From NCBI RefSeq assembly GCF_024331145.1, contig NZ_JANDJO010000004.1:362955-426954 (forward strand): DNA of 64,000 nt, given 5' to 3'. Source of the stretch: Shimia sp. CNT1-13L.2. GTDB lineage: Bacteria > Pseudomonadota > Alphaproteobacteria > Rhodobacterales > Rhodobacteraceae. The translations under genes and the position numbers were made by a program. Positions 45,984-53,181 of the stretch are shown piece after piece (within the stretch, counting starts at the first letter, position 1; each line of letters opens with the position of its first letter). The notes under the pieces were generated by a model. It saw nothing but the letters and a program-made list of their open reading frames with translations, searched no databases and was not told the DNA's origin.

Positions 45984-47390
45984 TTATCCAGTGATTTTCG
46001 GATTTTCGCCGAGGGCCGATGTTGTGCGGGACGCCTCTGCATCGATGAGTTCGCGTGGCCAGATGACCTCGACGATGGCGCCGGTTGGGCTGGCGGTGTC
46101 GCGTGAGGGGAGATAGCCGTCGGACCCATTGGCAAAGCTAAGCTCGGCCCCGCTGCGTTCCAGCAGGGTTTTGGCGATGAAAAGACCAAGCCCCATGCCC
46201 TCGTAACCGGGGCGCTGTTTTCTTTCCCGGTCGCTTCGGCGCTTGCGGACGAAAGGGTCGCCGATCCGGCCGATGAGGTGCGAAGGATAGCCCTTGCCGT
46301 CGTCCATGATACGCAGGGTGATCGTTTCATCCGTCCAGGAGGATTCTACCCAGACATTCGCCCGGGCAAACTGAACCGCGTTTTGAATCAGGTTGCGCAG
46401 GCCGTGAATGATTTCCGGACGTCGCAGAATGCTGGGGGGTTGGTCGTCGGGGTTCTGGGATTTTGCCCGCTCGAAGTGAATGTCGATTCCGCTTTCCATA
46501 TGCGGTTCGGCGGCGTCTTCGATCACCGTGGTCAGCGGAGCCTGGCGCACGTGTAGATCATCTTTGCCGGCGCGGCCCATGGAATGAAGGATTTCGCGGC
46601 ATCTGTTCGCCTGATCGCGGATGAGTTCGGCATCTTCGTAGAGATGCGGCTTGTCCTCGATTTCATCCAGCTCGTCCATCAATTCGGAACTGGTGAGTTT
46701 GATGGTGGCAAGCGGGGTGCCAAGTTCATGCGCGGCCGCGGCAACCACGCCACCGAGGTCAGTCAGTTTCTGTTCACGGGCAAGGGCCATCTGGGTTGCG
46801 GCGAGGGCCTGGGACATCGAGGCCATTTCGGTAACAACGCGCCTTGAGTAGACCGCGGAAAAAAGGATGGCGATCACGATGGCGACCCAGCTGCCGTAGA
46901 CAAAGACATCGGGCATCCGGAGAATGAAGCGCTGTTCTGTGCGCAGGGGCATGTGGAACCAGAGCATCAGGGTCACGAGAACAATGGCGATTGTGGCCAT
47001 GACGATTGTGGATCGGACTGACAGGACAGACGCGGAAATCGTGATGGGGCCAAGCACGAGAATGGAGAACGGATTGTGCAGGCCGCCCGTCAAGAACAAC
47101 AAGAAACACAACTGCAACAGATCGAACAGGATCATGAATGAGTTCTCGGTCTCGGAGAGCAGCTTGTTCTCCGGGAAAACGAACATCGCGATCAGGTTGC
47201 CGATAACAGAGATGCCGATCGCCAGAAAACAAAGGCCGTATTCAAGCTCGAGGGCGAACATGCGCTGGGCGATGATCAGGGCAATCAACTGACCGCAGAC
47301 GGCAATCCAGCGGACCATGATGATTGTGCGCAGACGAATCCAGTTGCTGCGGCCACTGCCGGAGATCAATTCTGCGGAAAAATCCGTCAT
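45984..47390 (-). CDS. regB: Redox-responsive sensor histidine kinase RegB (PrrB/ActS)
   Basis: Global redox sensor kinase. ATG 47390 gives 468 residues. Six hydrophobic segments span about 25-185. The ubiquinone-binding motif GGLHNPF is at 102-108. The phospho-acceptor is H221 in AAAAHELGTPLATIKL, and the redox-active cysteine is C264 (ANRCREIL). The ATPase region has LRNLIQNAVQFARA and MGLGLFIAKTLLE. It is divergent from senC-regA, exactly as in Rhodobacter. Confidence 0.97.
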   Translation of the reverse strand: MTDFSAELISGSGRSNWIRLRTIIMVRWIAVCGQLIALIIAQRMFALELEYGLCFLAIGISVIGNLIAMFVFPENKLLSETENSFMILFDLLQLCFLLFLTGGLHNPFSILVLGPITISASVLSVRSTIVMATIAIVLVTLMLWFHMPLRTEQRFILRMPDVFVYGSWVAIVIAILFSAVYSRRVVTEMASMSQALAATQMALAREQKLTDLGGVVAAAAHELGTPLATIKLTSSELMDELDEIEDKPHLYEDAELIRDQANRCREILHSMGRAGKDDLHVRQAPLTTVIEDAAEPHMESGIDIHFERAKSQNPDDQPPSILRRPEIIHGLRNLIQNAVQFARANVWVESSWTDETITLRIMDDGKGYPSHLIGRIGDPFVRKRRSDRERKQRPGYEGMGLGLFIAKTLLERSGAELSFANGSDGYLPSRDTASPTGAIVEVIWPRELIDAEASRTTSALGENPKITG

Positions 47391-47478
47391 CTGTGTGCCT
47401 TTGCCACTTGTTCCTGCCGGATCAATTGTTAGGTGTCGCTTGAGCATCATTCAACCAATCAAGGTACCGGGGGTCATC

Positions 47479-48093
47479 ATGGTCCGTAATCTCGCAATTC
47501 TCGCAGGAGTCGTCGTGGTGGCAGGTCTTGGGGGGACGTTCTACTTTTCCCAAGGGTCCGGCGATGAGGATCAATTCGCCCAATGTCGTGAAGGCGCGGT
47601 TGCCGGGGCGATTGGTGGTCCGTTCGAACTTGTGAGCGAGACGGGCGAGACGGTGACGGACAAGGACGTCATCACCGAGCCCTCGCTGCTCTACTTCGGC
47701 TATACCTTCTGCCCTGATGTTTGCCCGCTGGACAACACCCGCAACGTCGAGGCGGTTGAGATTCTGGAGGAGCGTGGGCAGTCGGTGAAGCCTGTTTTCA
47801 TTTCGATTGACCCGGAGCGCGACACGCCGGAAGTGATGGCGGAATTCACCGACTACATGCATCCGCGCATGGTGGGTCTGACCGGATCGGCCGCGCAGGT
47901 GAAGGCCGCGAGCCAGGCCTATCGTACCTACTACAAGAAGCAGGAGAGTGACGATCCGGAGTACTATCTCGTCGATCACTCGACCTTCAGCTATCTCGTG
48001 CTGCCAGAGCACGGGTTTGTCGACTATTTCAAACGAGATGTGACGCCGGAACAGATGGCAGATCGCATCGGCTGCTTTGTCGAAAAGATGTAA
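47479..48093 (+). CDS. senC: SCO1/SenC copper chaperone for cytochrome oxidase
   Basis: Membrane-anchored thioredoxin-fold protein (PrrC in R. sphaeroides) that delivers copper to the CuA or CuB site. ATG 47479 (MVRNLAILAG) gives 204 residues, with an N-terminal membrane helix at 4-24. The copper ligands are C78 and C82 in FCPDVCP and H167 in VDHSTFSYLV. It is divergent from regB and 74 bases upstream of regA, matching the Rhodobacter regB / senC-regA locus. Confidence 0.95.
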   Translation: MVRNLAILAGVVVVAGLGGTFYFSQGSGDEDQFAQCREGAVAGAIGGPFELVSETGETVTDKDVITEPSLLYFGYTFCPDVCPLDNTRNVEAVEILEERGQSVKPVFISIDPERDTPEVMAEFTDYMHPRMVGLTGSAAQVKAASQAYRTYYKKQESDDPEYYLVDHSTFSYLVLPEHGFVDYFKRDVTPEQMADRIGCFVEKM

Positions 48094-48125
48094 TGTTTCC
48101 ACACCGTTTGACCCCCACGTATTCG

Positions 48126-48139
48126 CAAGTTAATACTTG
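48126..48139. promoter_or_regulatory. Inverted repeat upstream of regA
   Basis: CAAGT-TAAT-ACTTG lies 28 bases upstream of the regA ATG in the 74-base senC-regA gap. It could be an operator or the end of a small hairpin. No binding protein is inferred. Confidence 0.4.
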
Positions 48140-48167
48140 TGGAAATTGGTTGGAGGAATAGGGACGG

Positions 48168-48722
48168 ATGGTGGAAAACAGCCTGCAGGACATTGGCCCC
48201 GACAAGTCACTTCTGCTTGTGGACGATGATGAGCCGTTCCTGCGCCGATTGGCAAAAGCCATGGAAAAACGTGGCTTTGAGGTTGAGACAGCCCAGTCGG
48301 TTGCGGCGGGCAAGGCCATTGCGACCGCACGTACCCCCGCATATGCAGTGGTTGACCTGCGACTTGAGGATGGTAATGGCCTTGAGGTTGTCGAGGTGCT
48401 TCGTGACAAGCGCGAGGACTGTCGGGTGATTGTCCTGACGGGTTATGGTGCGATTGCGACGGCAGTTGCGGCGGTCAAGATCGGGGCCGCGGATTACCTT
48501 GCCAAACCTGCGGATGCGCAGGACGTGATGAACGCGCTTCTGGCACCGGAAGGCGAGCTTCCGCCGCCGCCCGAAAACCCCATGTCGGCGGATCGTGTGC
48601 GGTGGGAACATATCCAGCGGGTCTATGAACAGTGTGATCGCAATGTGAGTGAAACCGCGCGTCGCCTGAACATGCACCGCCGGACGCTGCAGCGCATTCT
48701 GGCCAAGCGTTCGCCGCGGTAA
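48168..48722 (+). CDS. regA: Redox response regulator RegA (PrrA/ActR)
   Basis: Transcription factor phosphorylated by RegB, controlling photosynthesis, respiration, nitrogen and carbon fixation genes in relatives. The 184 residues comprise a receiver domain with D19/D20, phospho-acceptor D63 (VVDLRLEDGN) and K113 (LAKPAD), a proline-rich linker (about 130-140, GELPPPPENP) and a Fis-type helix-turn-helix (about 145-180, NVSETARRLNMHRRTLQRIL). GGAGGAATAGG precedes the ATG. No hvrA-like gene follows, unlike in R. capsulatus; an 11-bp repeat array does. Confidence 0.97.
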   Translation: MVENSLQDIGPDKSLLLVDDDEPFLRRLAKAMEKRGFEVETAQSVAAGKAIATARTPAYAVVDLRLEDGNGLEVVEVLRDKREDCRVIVLTGYGAIATAVAAVKIGAADYLAKPADAQDVMNALLAPEGELPPPPENPMSADRVRWEHIQRVYEQCDRNVSETARRLNMHRRTLQRILAKRSPR

Positions 48723-48748
48723 GGTTTTCCGGAATCCTTAAAATCCAA

Positions 48749-48792
48749 CGTCGGTATTGCGTCGGTATTACAGCTGTATTGCGTCGGTGCGA
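48749..48792. repeat. Array of four 11-bp repeats downstream of regA
   Basis: Units ACGTCGGTATT (48749-48759), GCGTCGGTATT (48760-48770), ACAGCTGTATT (48771-48781) and GCGTCGGTGCG (48782-48792) are in exact 11-base register, 26 bases past the regA stop. The array shares its sequence and its terminal GGTGCG form with the array at 7130-7173. It is followed by a 7-bp inverted repeat TTAACCC/GGGTTAA (48800-48823), which may terminate one of the convergent transcripts. Confidence 0.8.
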
Positions 48793-48860
48793 CGGGCGTT
48801 AACCCTGTTTTCATGGGGTTAATCGGTCGTTCGCCCTGTTAGGCCTTTTGGGCCGCCGTT

Positions 48861-49361
48861 TCAGTCTTTCAGATCGTATCTTGTCAGCACCTTGTCGACG
48901 CGTGTTCCGTCGGACAAGGTGACATTCTCAAGCCTGTTCCAGATGCGGAAACCGCGACTTTGATAATAGGTCAGGCCGCCTTCGTTGTCGGCGCGGATAT
49001 TGGCGTTGATCCAGTCATAGCCAAGTTCGAGCGCGGCTTGTCGGGTGGCTTCGAACAGTTTCGAGCCGATGCCGTGGCCGGTGCGGCCGGACTTTACGAA
49101 AGTGGCAATGTCACAGGCGGCATTGGGAAGGTCGGGCCAGGGGCCGATCCATTGAAAGCCGAGGAGTTCTCCGTCGTCGTCGATCGCCACGTGCCAGGCG
49201 GAGCGCGGGGTGTTGGCCTGAAGCCATTCTCCCAATTGGTCGCGGGTCAGTGGTGTGGTGATCGCGGTGGTGCCGCCGATCTTGATGATCTCGTTCAAGA
49301 GTTCCGCGGTCTGGCGCAGGTCAGGCGTGCTGCCGGGGCGGACAGAGACGGGTGAGTGCAT
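48861..49361 (-). CDS. GNAT-family N-acetyltransferase
   Basis: A 166-residue acetyltransferase. The acetyl-CoA motif RTGHGIGSKLFEATRQAALE (about 90-110) and the C-terminal YYQSRGFRIWNR are typical of GNAT proteins. The acceptor is unknown. Its ATG overlaps the stop of the upstream HD-domain gene by one base (TGATG), so the two are translationally coupled. It is convergent with regA. Confidence 0.87.
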   Translation of the reverse strand: MHSPVSVRPGSTPDLRQTAELLNEIIKIGGTTAITTPLTRDQLGEWLQANTPRSAWHVAIDDDGELLGFQWIGPWPDLPNAACDIATFVKSGRTGHGIGSKLFEATRQAALELGYDWINANIRADNEGGLTYYQSRGFRIWNRLENVTLSDGTRVDKVLTRYDLKD

Positions 49362-49945
49362 CAGATTTGCGCCAGCAAGGCGTTGTGCCGCGCGGTATAG
49401 TCGTTGCGCACGTCAACAGGGGGGCGGAGCCGGATGTGCAGGCCGTCGATCAGGCCATGATCCGGTTTGCCAAAAATCTTGTTCGCCTCGGCCTGCGTGA
49501 AGCCGGCGATTTCGGTGGCCTCCATCCATGCGCTGAGAGTGTCGGCCTTCTTGATCTGGCGCTTGATCTGGACCGGTGTGGCGGCGGGCAGGCCAAAGCG
49601 GATGTGGATCGCGGCGGTCAGCCGCTTGTCGAGGTCTTCGTAGCCCGGGCCGACGGCGGCCTTGACCGGCGAGATCATGTCGCCAATCACGTATTCCGGC
49701 GCATCGTGCAGAAGGGCCGCAAGGCGCCATTTGGCCGGTGCCTTGGGGTTCATGCGGCCAAAGATCTCTTCGACAAGCAGGGAGTGTTCGGCCACGGAAT
49801 AGGCGAAATCGCCCTTGGTCTGGCCATTCCAGCGCGCCACGAAAGCGAGGCCGTGGGCGATGTCTTCGATCTCGATGTCGACCGGTGTCGGGTCAAGCAG
49901 GTCGAGCCGGCGACCGGAGAGCATACGTTGCCAGGCGCGGGCCAT
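49361..49945 (-). CDS. HD-domain hydrolase (YfbR-like)
   Basis: A 194-residue metal-dependent phosphohydrolase. The HD signature is split as YSVAEHSLLVEEIF (histidine near 54) and ALLHDAPEYVIGDMISPVK (HD near 81-82). Related YfbR proteins are 5'-deoxynucleotidases, but the substrate here is not certain. It is translationally coupled to the downstream GNAT gene and lies 22 bases downstream of a GT8 gene on the same strand. Confidence 0.85.
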   Translation of the reverse strand: MARAWQRMLSGRRLDLLDPTPVDIEIEDIAHGLAFVARWNGQTKGDFAYSVAEHSLLVEEIFGRMNPKAPAKWRLAALLHDAPEYVIGDMISPVKAAVGPGYEDLDKRLTAAIHIRFGLPAATPVQIKRQIKKADTLSAWMEATEIAGFTQAEANKIFGKPDHGLIDGLHIRLRPPVDVRNDYTARHNALLAQI

Positions 49946-49967
49946 GTCTGTTTCCTGTTCGTTCCAG

Positions 49968-50972
49968 TTACGCCTCTGGGTAGCCCAGGGTGGACCCCCG
50001 AGGCAACAGGGGATGATGGGCTTTCCAAGGATCGGGATAGCGCGCCATGAAGCGCCGGATCTTGGGATAGGTCAGTATCTGGTCGATCTCGCGATCCAGC
50101 CGCTTGGGCCAGGGGTGGCGCAGCCATCCTGTTTCCGGTTTGGGAAAATGGTCCGATGGGGCGTGTTCGGCGAAAAACGTCTGGAAGGCCGCAATTGTCG
50201 CGTCGCTGTACCAGGTGGCTGTTTGCCCTGCGTGCCAGGGTTTGCACAGGCCGGTGTAGTGCAGCACGCCGGGATCATAGAAGCGGGTGGCACGCGGGAA
50301 GGAATGTACGATCTGCCAGTTCCAATGCGGGCTGAGTTCGGCAAATTCACCACACAGGACCAGATTGAGAAGCGATTGATCGTGGAACATGAAGTCCGGG
50401 TTCCGATCTTTTTCCGACAGGGTGCGCGCCAACATGTTCTTGGCGTTCCAGCAGTCGACGTCGATCAGGAGGACGCCCGAATTGAGATATTTCACGCAAT
50501 CAATGCCGCGCTTTTCGAAGTCGAGAACCGGGGTATCCAGCGCAAACAGCTGGGTCTTGTCGAGGGCGGCGGCGACTGGATGATCGCCCATGTGCATCTC
50601 GAACAGATGCGAGAGATTGCGACAGTTCGGAAGGGTGTCGGCGTCGAGATAGAGGAGATGCGTGTAGCGATGGCGAAGGGCTTCGGGTAGCCAGAGGCGC
50701 AAGTAGGCCTCGATCGGGAGCCATTTGGTTGGCAAGTTCGCCGCTTGCAATGTTGCGCGCAGGTCAAGCACCAGGTTCTCGATGCCGAGTTCGGAGAGTT
50801 GTCGGGGGACGGGAAGAGGGGATAGCGAGCAGATCAGGATATCGAAGTCGCGCCTGTCTACCGTGGTTGCCGCTGTGAAAGCCGAGAAAAGCGCAGTCGA
50901 CAGGCTGGCGCTGTCGACGCAATAGACCAGTGCTTTGGATCGTGGGACGGGCGGTGGTTGAGATGATTTCAT
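49968..50972 (-). CDS. Family 8 glycosyltransferase, copy A
   Basis: A 334-residue GT-A fold glycosyltransferase of the lipopolysaccharide galactosyl/glucosyltransferase type. The start ATG 50972 (MKSSQPPPVPRSKALVYCVD) is chosen because it aligns with copy B. The DxD metal site is LLYLDADTLP, and the C-terminal motif LHYTGLCKPWHAG matches the GT8 HxxGxxKPW pattern. Together with the divergent small secreted gene it forms one half of a tandem duplication. Target glycan unknown. Confidence 0.85.
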   Translation of the reverse strand: MKSSQPPPVPRSKALVYCVDSASLSTALFSAFTAATTVDRRDFDILICSLSPLPVPRQLSELGIENLVLDLRATLQAANLPTKWLPIEAYLRLWLPEALRHRYTHLLYLDADTLPNCRNLSHLFEMHMGDHPVAAALDKTQLFALDTPVLDFEKRGIDCVKYLNSGVLLIDVDCWNAKNMLARTLSEKDRNPDFMFHDQSLLNLVLCGEFAELSPHWNWQIVHSFPRATRFYDPGVLHYTGLCKPWHAGQTATWYSDATIAAFQTFFAEHAPSDHFPKPETGWLRHPWPKRLDREIDQILTYPKIRRFMARYPDPWKAHHPLLPRGSTLGYPEA

Positions 50973-51245
50973 AAACAATACCCGGGGCAACTCGTACTGG
51001 ATGCGAAAATAGCATTCACCGGGCATGGTGCCGAAATCACGTTTTTGTAGGGGGGATGGCGGCTCAAATGGGGCTGCCCCAAAAATGCCACATTTCAGGC
51101 GCATCATGATTTCATGTCGGGACCGCGTGCTGCCAACGCGGAGTATTCGCCACGGTGGCGCGATCCCGCATTCCAGGGCTTGGGGGGCACGTTCCTTCCT
51201 CCCGCGTGCCCGCCTCCCCTGTAACGAGCAGAAATGGAGACTGGC

Positions 51246-51566
51246 ATGTTCAGGCGAGCAATCGCAGCGTGCGTCCTGTTCGGGATGGCCGTTGCAGCCC
51301 CACCGGCGTTGGCCGGAAACTGTGCGATGCGCGACACCGTGGTCGAGCGGTTGAAATCAAAATACTCCGAAGCACTGGCAGCAGGTGGCCTTCAGGGCAA
51401 CCAGGCGGCCACGTCCGTGATCGAGGTCTGGGCGTCGGATGAAACCGGCACCTTCACCGTTATCGTGACAAACCCGCATGGCATTTCCTGTGTCGTGGCG
51501 GCGGGGACCGACTGGTTCCGGGCGCTTCCGGGTAACAGCAAGATCGTGCCCGGCACGGCAAGCTGA
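51246..51566 (+). CDS. Small secreted protein, copy A (unknown function)
   Basis: A 106-residue protein not recognised as a known family. Start ATG 51246 (MFRRAIAAC) is preferred over ATG 51234 because GGAG is well placed. A signal peptide ends PPALA before GNCAMRD (about 22-26). Two cysteines, in NCAMRD and GISCVVAAG, could form a disulfide in the periplasm. The core FTVIVTNPHGISCVVAAGTDW is almost identical in copy B. The 273-base leader contains a 7-bp stem (GGGCACG/CGTGCCC, 51185-51211). It is divergent from GT8 copy A. Confidence 0.8.
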   Translation: MFRRAIAACVLFGMAVAAPPALAGNCAMRDTVVERLKSKYSEALAAGGLQGNQAATSVIEVWASDETGTFTVIVTNPHGISCVVAAGTDWFRALPGNSKIVPGTAS

Positions 51567-51584
51567 CCTGACGCGATCATCGGG

Positions 51585-52541
51585 TCAGTGGACAACGGTT
51601 TCGTCAGGAAACCGGCGGCGCAGGCGGCGATAGGCGGGCAGGTGCCGGAGATGGTCGAGCACGACCAGCGCCCGTTTCCAAAGCGGCAACCGGGCCTTGC
51701 GCCCCGCGAGCGGCGTGAAGGCAAGATGCGGGAAATGCGTGGCGAAGAACGCGGCATAGCGGGTTTGCAGTTCGGCGGGATAGTAGGGGGTGCCTTCGGG
51801 CACCCATGGTTTCGGATAGCCGCAGAAGTGTATGATCTGCGGCTGCGCCTTTTCTGAAAAATACGGAAAATCACGGGTCCACTGCCAATTCCAGTCGGGA
51901 CCCAGTTCGGCGCGTTCCTCCAGGAGCACCAGGTTGAGCAGGGACTGGTCGTGGTGCAGGATGTTCCGGTCTTGGGCGACAAAGGCCAGCATTCTTTCCA
52001 GACACTTCAGGTGATTGAAGCGAGGGACGTCAAACAGGGTGACGCCCGCGTTCAGGTAGGCGTGGCCGTGCATGTTGCGGACGTCAAAGTCGTGAATGCC
52101 CCTGTCAGGACGTCGCCATTGCAGCACGTCGCGGGTGCCGGCAACCGGGTTTTCGTGCAAATCAAAGTGGAATAGAGACGAAATTTTCTTTCCCGGCACG
52201 GTGGTGTCGGCATCGAGATAAAGCAGGCGTTCGTATCGGTCTGCGAAGTGTTGGCAGAGCCAGAGACGCATGTAGGTTGTCACCGGAAGCCATCCACCAA
52301 GGGGCAGGTCGAGGCCTTCGATCGTGTCGCGCAGGGGGAGGTGTTCGAAACGGATATCAAGGGGGCTGAGGCTTTCGGGAAGCTCAAGGGGATCCAGGCT
52401 ACAGATCACGATATCGAACGCACGGTTTCTGGAATTGTTCAGGGCGTCCTGGGCCGAAAACAGCGCCATCGGCAGCATGGTTTTGTCGACACAGTAGACC
52501 AGGGCGAATTTGTTTTCGGGCAAAGGTGTTTGGCTGTGCAT
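51585..52541 (-). CDS. Family 8 glycosyltransferase, copy B
   Basis: A 318-residue paralogue of copy A (MHSQTPLPENKFALVYCVDK). The metal site is LLYLDADTTVPG, and IHFCGYPKPWVPEG matches the GT8 C-terminal motif. Its stop lies 18 bases from the convergent secreted protein copy A. The ATG at 52541 has no Shine-Dalgarno-like sequence; instead two 11-bp direct repeats sit just upstream. It is divergent from the secreted protein copy B. Confidence 0.85.
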   Translation of the reverse strand: MHSQTPLPENKFALVYCVDKTMLPMALFSAQDALNNSRNRAFDIVICSLDPLELPESLSPLDIRFEHLPLRDTIEGLDLPLGGWLPVTTYMRLWLCQHFADRYERLLYLDADTTVPGKKISSLFHFDLHENPVAGTRDVLQWRRPDRGIHDFDVRNMHGHAYLNAGVTLFDVPRFNHLKCLERMLAFVAQDRNILHHDQSLLNLVLLEERAELGPDWNWQWTRDFPYFSEKAQPQIIHFCGYPKPWVPEGTPYYPAELQTRYAAFFATHFPHLAFTPLAGRKARLPLWKRALVVLDHLRHLPAYRRLRRRFPDETVVH

Positions 52542-52548
52542 TGGAGGA

Positions 52549-52578
52549 ATTCAATCAGGGTCACCCCATTCAATCAGG
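52549..52578. repeat. Two 11-bp direct repeats between GT8 copy B and secreted protein copy B
   Basis: ATTCAATCAGG occurs at 52549-52559 and again at 52568-52578, a 19-base period. They begin eight bases from the GT8 copy B start codon inside the 201-base divergent gap. A 6-bp stem (GGAGGT/ACCTCC, 52684-52701) lies nearer to the secreted gene. They may be operators. Confidence 0.6.
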
Positions 52579-52742
52579 AATTGTCGGGTTTGGGAACAGG
52601 AGGGCGATCACCTGCGGCACGACGGTTTCGTGAACCGATGTGTGTGGGATTGGTTCCCAGCCGACCCCATATTGATAGGGCAGGGAGGTCGGTGAACCTC
52701 CGGCGCTCCTTGCGGACCAAGTGTTATGCAAAGGAGAGAAAC

Positions 52743-53057
52743 ATGTTCAAACGTCTGTTTACTGCAACTGTCTTGTTTGGAATGGCCGCGACTGCGCCGC
52801 CCGCGTTTGCCGCCAACTGTGCGCTGCGCGATGTGGTTGTGGAGCGGCTGGAAAGCCAGTTTAGCGAAAAATTGACCGCGGGTGGGCTTCAGGGAAGCCG
52901 CGCGAGTTCGTCGCTCATCGAGGTGTGGACCTCGACAGATACCGGCACCTTCACTGTCATTGTCACCAACCCGCAGGGGATCTCTTGTGTGGTTGCCGCA
53001 GGTACAGATTGGTTCCAGCAGGAGCTTGTCAAAGAGCCGGAGGGTGTGAACAGCTGA
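52743..53057 (+). CDS. Small secreted protein, copy B (unknown function)
   Basis: A 104-residue paralogue of the 51.2-kb gene. ATG 52743 has a strong AAGGAGAG; the longer in-frame reading upstream lies antisense to GT8 copy B and is not used. The signal peptide ends PPAFA before ANCALRD. Shared core features are the two cysteines, VVERLESQFSEKLTAGGLQG and TGTFTVIVTNP. The function is unknown. Pairing with a GT8 gene in both copies suggests a joint cell-envelope role. Confidence 0.8.
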   Translation: MFKRLFTATVLFGMAATAPPAFAANCALRDVVVERLESQFSEKLTAGGLQGSRASSSLIEVWTSTDTGTFTVIVTNPQGISCVVAAGTDWFQQELVKEPEGVNS

Positions 53058-53070
53058 TCCCTTATTCGGG

Positions 53071-53181
53071 GCCTCAGAACTGTGAAATACCTTGGTTTAC
53101 GGGGTGCCATTGTCGAAACGCCATTGCGGTGCTATCTGGGGCGGCAAATGACTTGCCTCAGAGGAGCACGGCGCAATGGCG
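53071..53181 (+). promoter_or_regulatory. Structured 5' leader of ahcY sequestering the start codon (candidate cis-regulatory RNA)
   Basis: CGCCATTGCG (53119-53128) pairs perfectly with CGCAATGGCG (53172-53181), which contains the ahcY ATG (53176). GTGC (53129-53132) pairs with GCAC (53166-53169) after a two-base bulge, and TCTGGGGC (53135-53142) pairs with GCCTCAGA (53155-53162). The GAGGAG ribosome binding site (53161-53166) lies within this structure. Upstream second copies of GCCTCAGA (53071-53078) and GCCATTG (53106-53112) offer competing pairs. No sequence match to the known SAH or SAM/SAH riboswitch consensus was seen. Found by eye without folding. Confidence 0.6.

Noticed and set aside
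52248..52742. N-terminal extension of the secreted protein copy B in the same frame
   Set aside because: The extension lies antisense to GT8 copy B and would hide the signal peptide; the ATG at 52743 has a strong ribosome binding site and aligns with copy A.
53058..53175. Known SAH or SAM/SAH riboswitch in front of ahcY
   Set aside because: The local GAGGAGCACGGC resembles part of the SAH riboswitch core, but the expected downstream pseudoknot partner was not found, so it was reported only as an unclassified structured leader.
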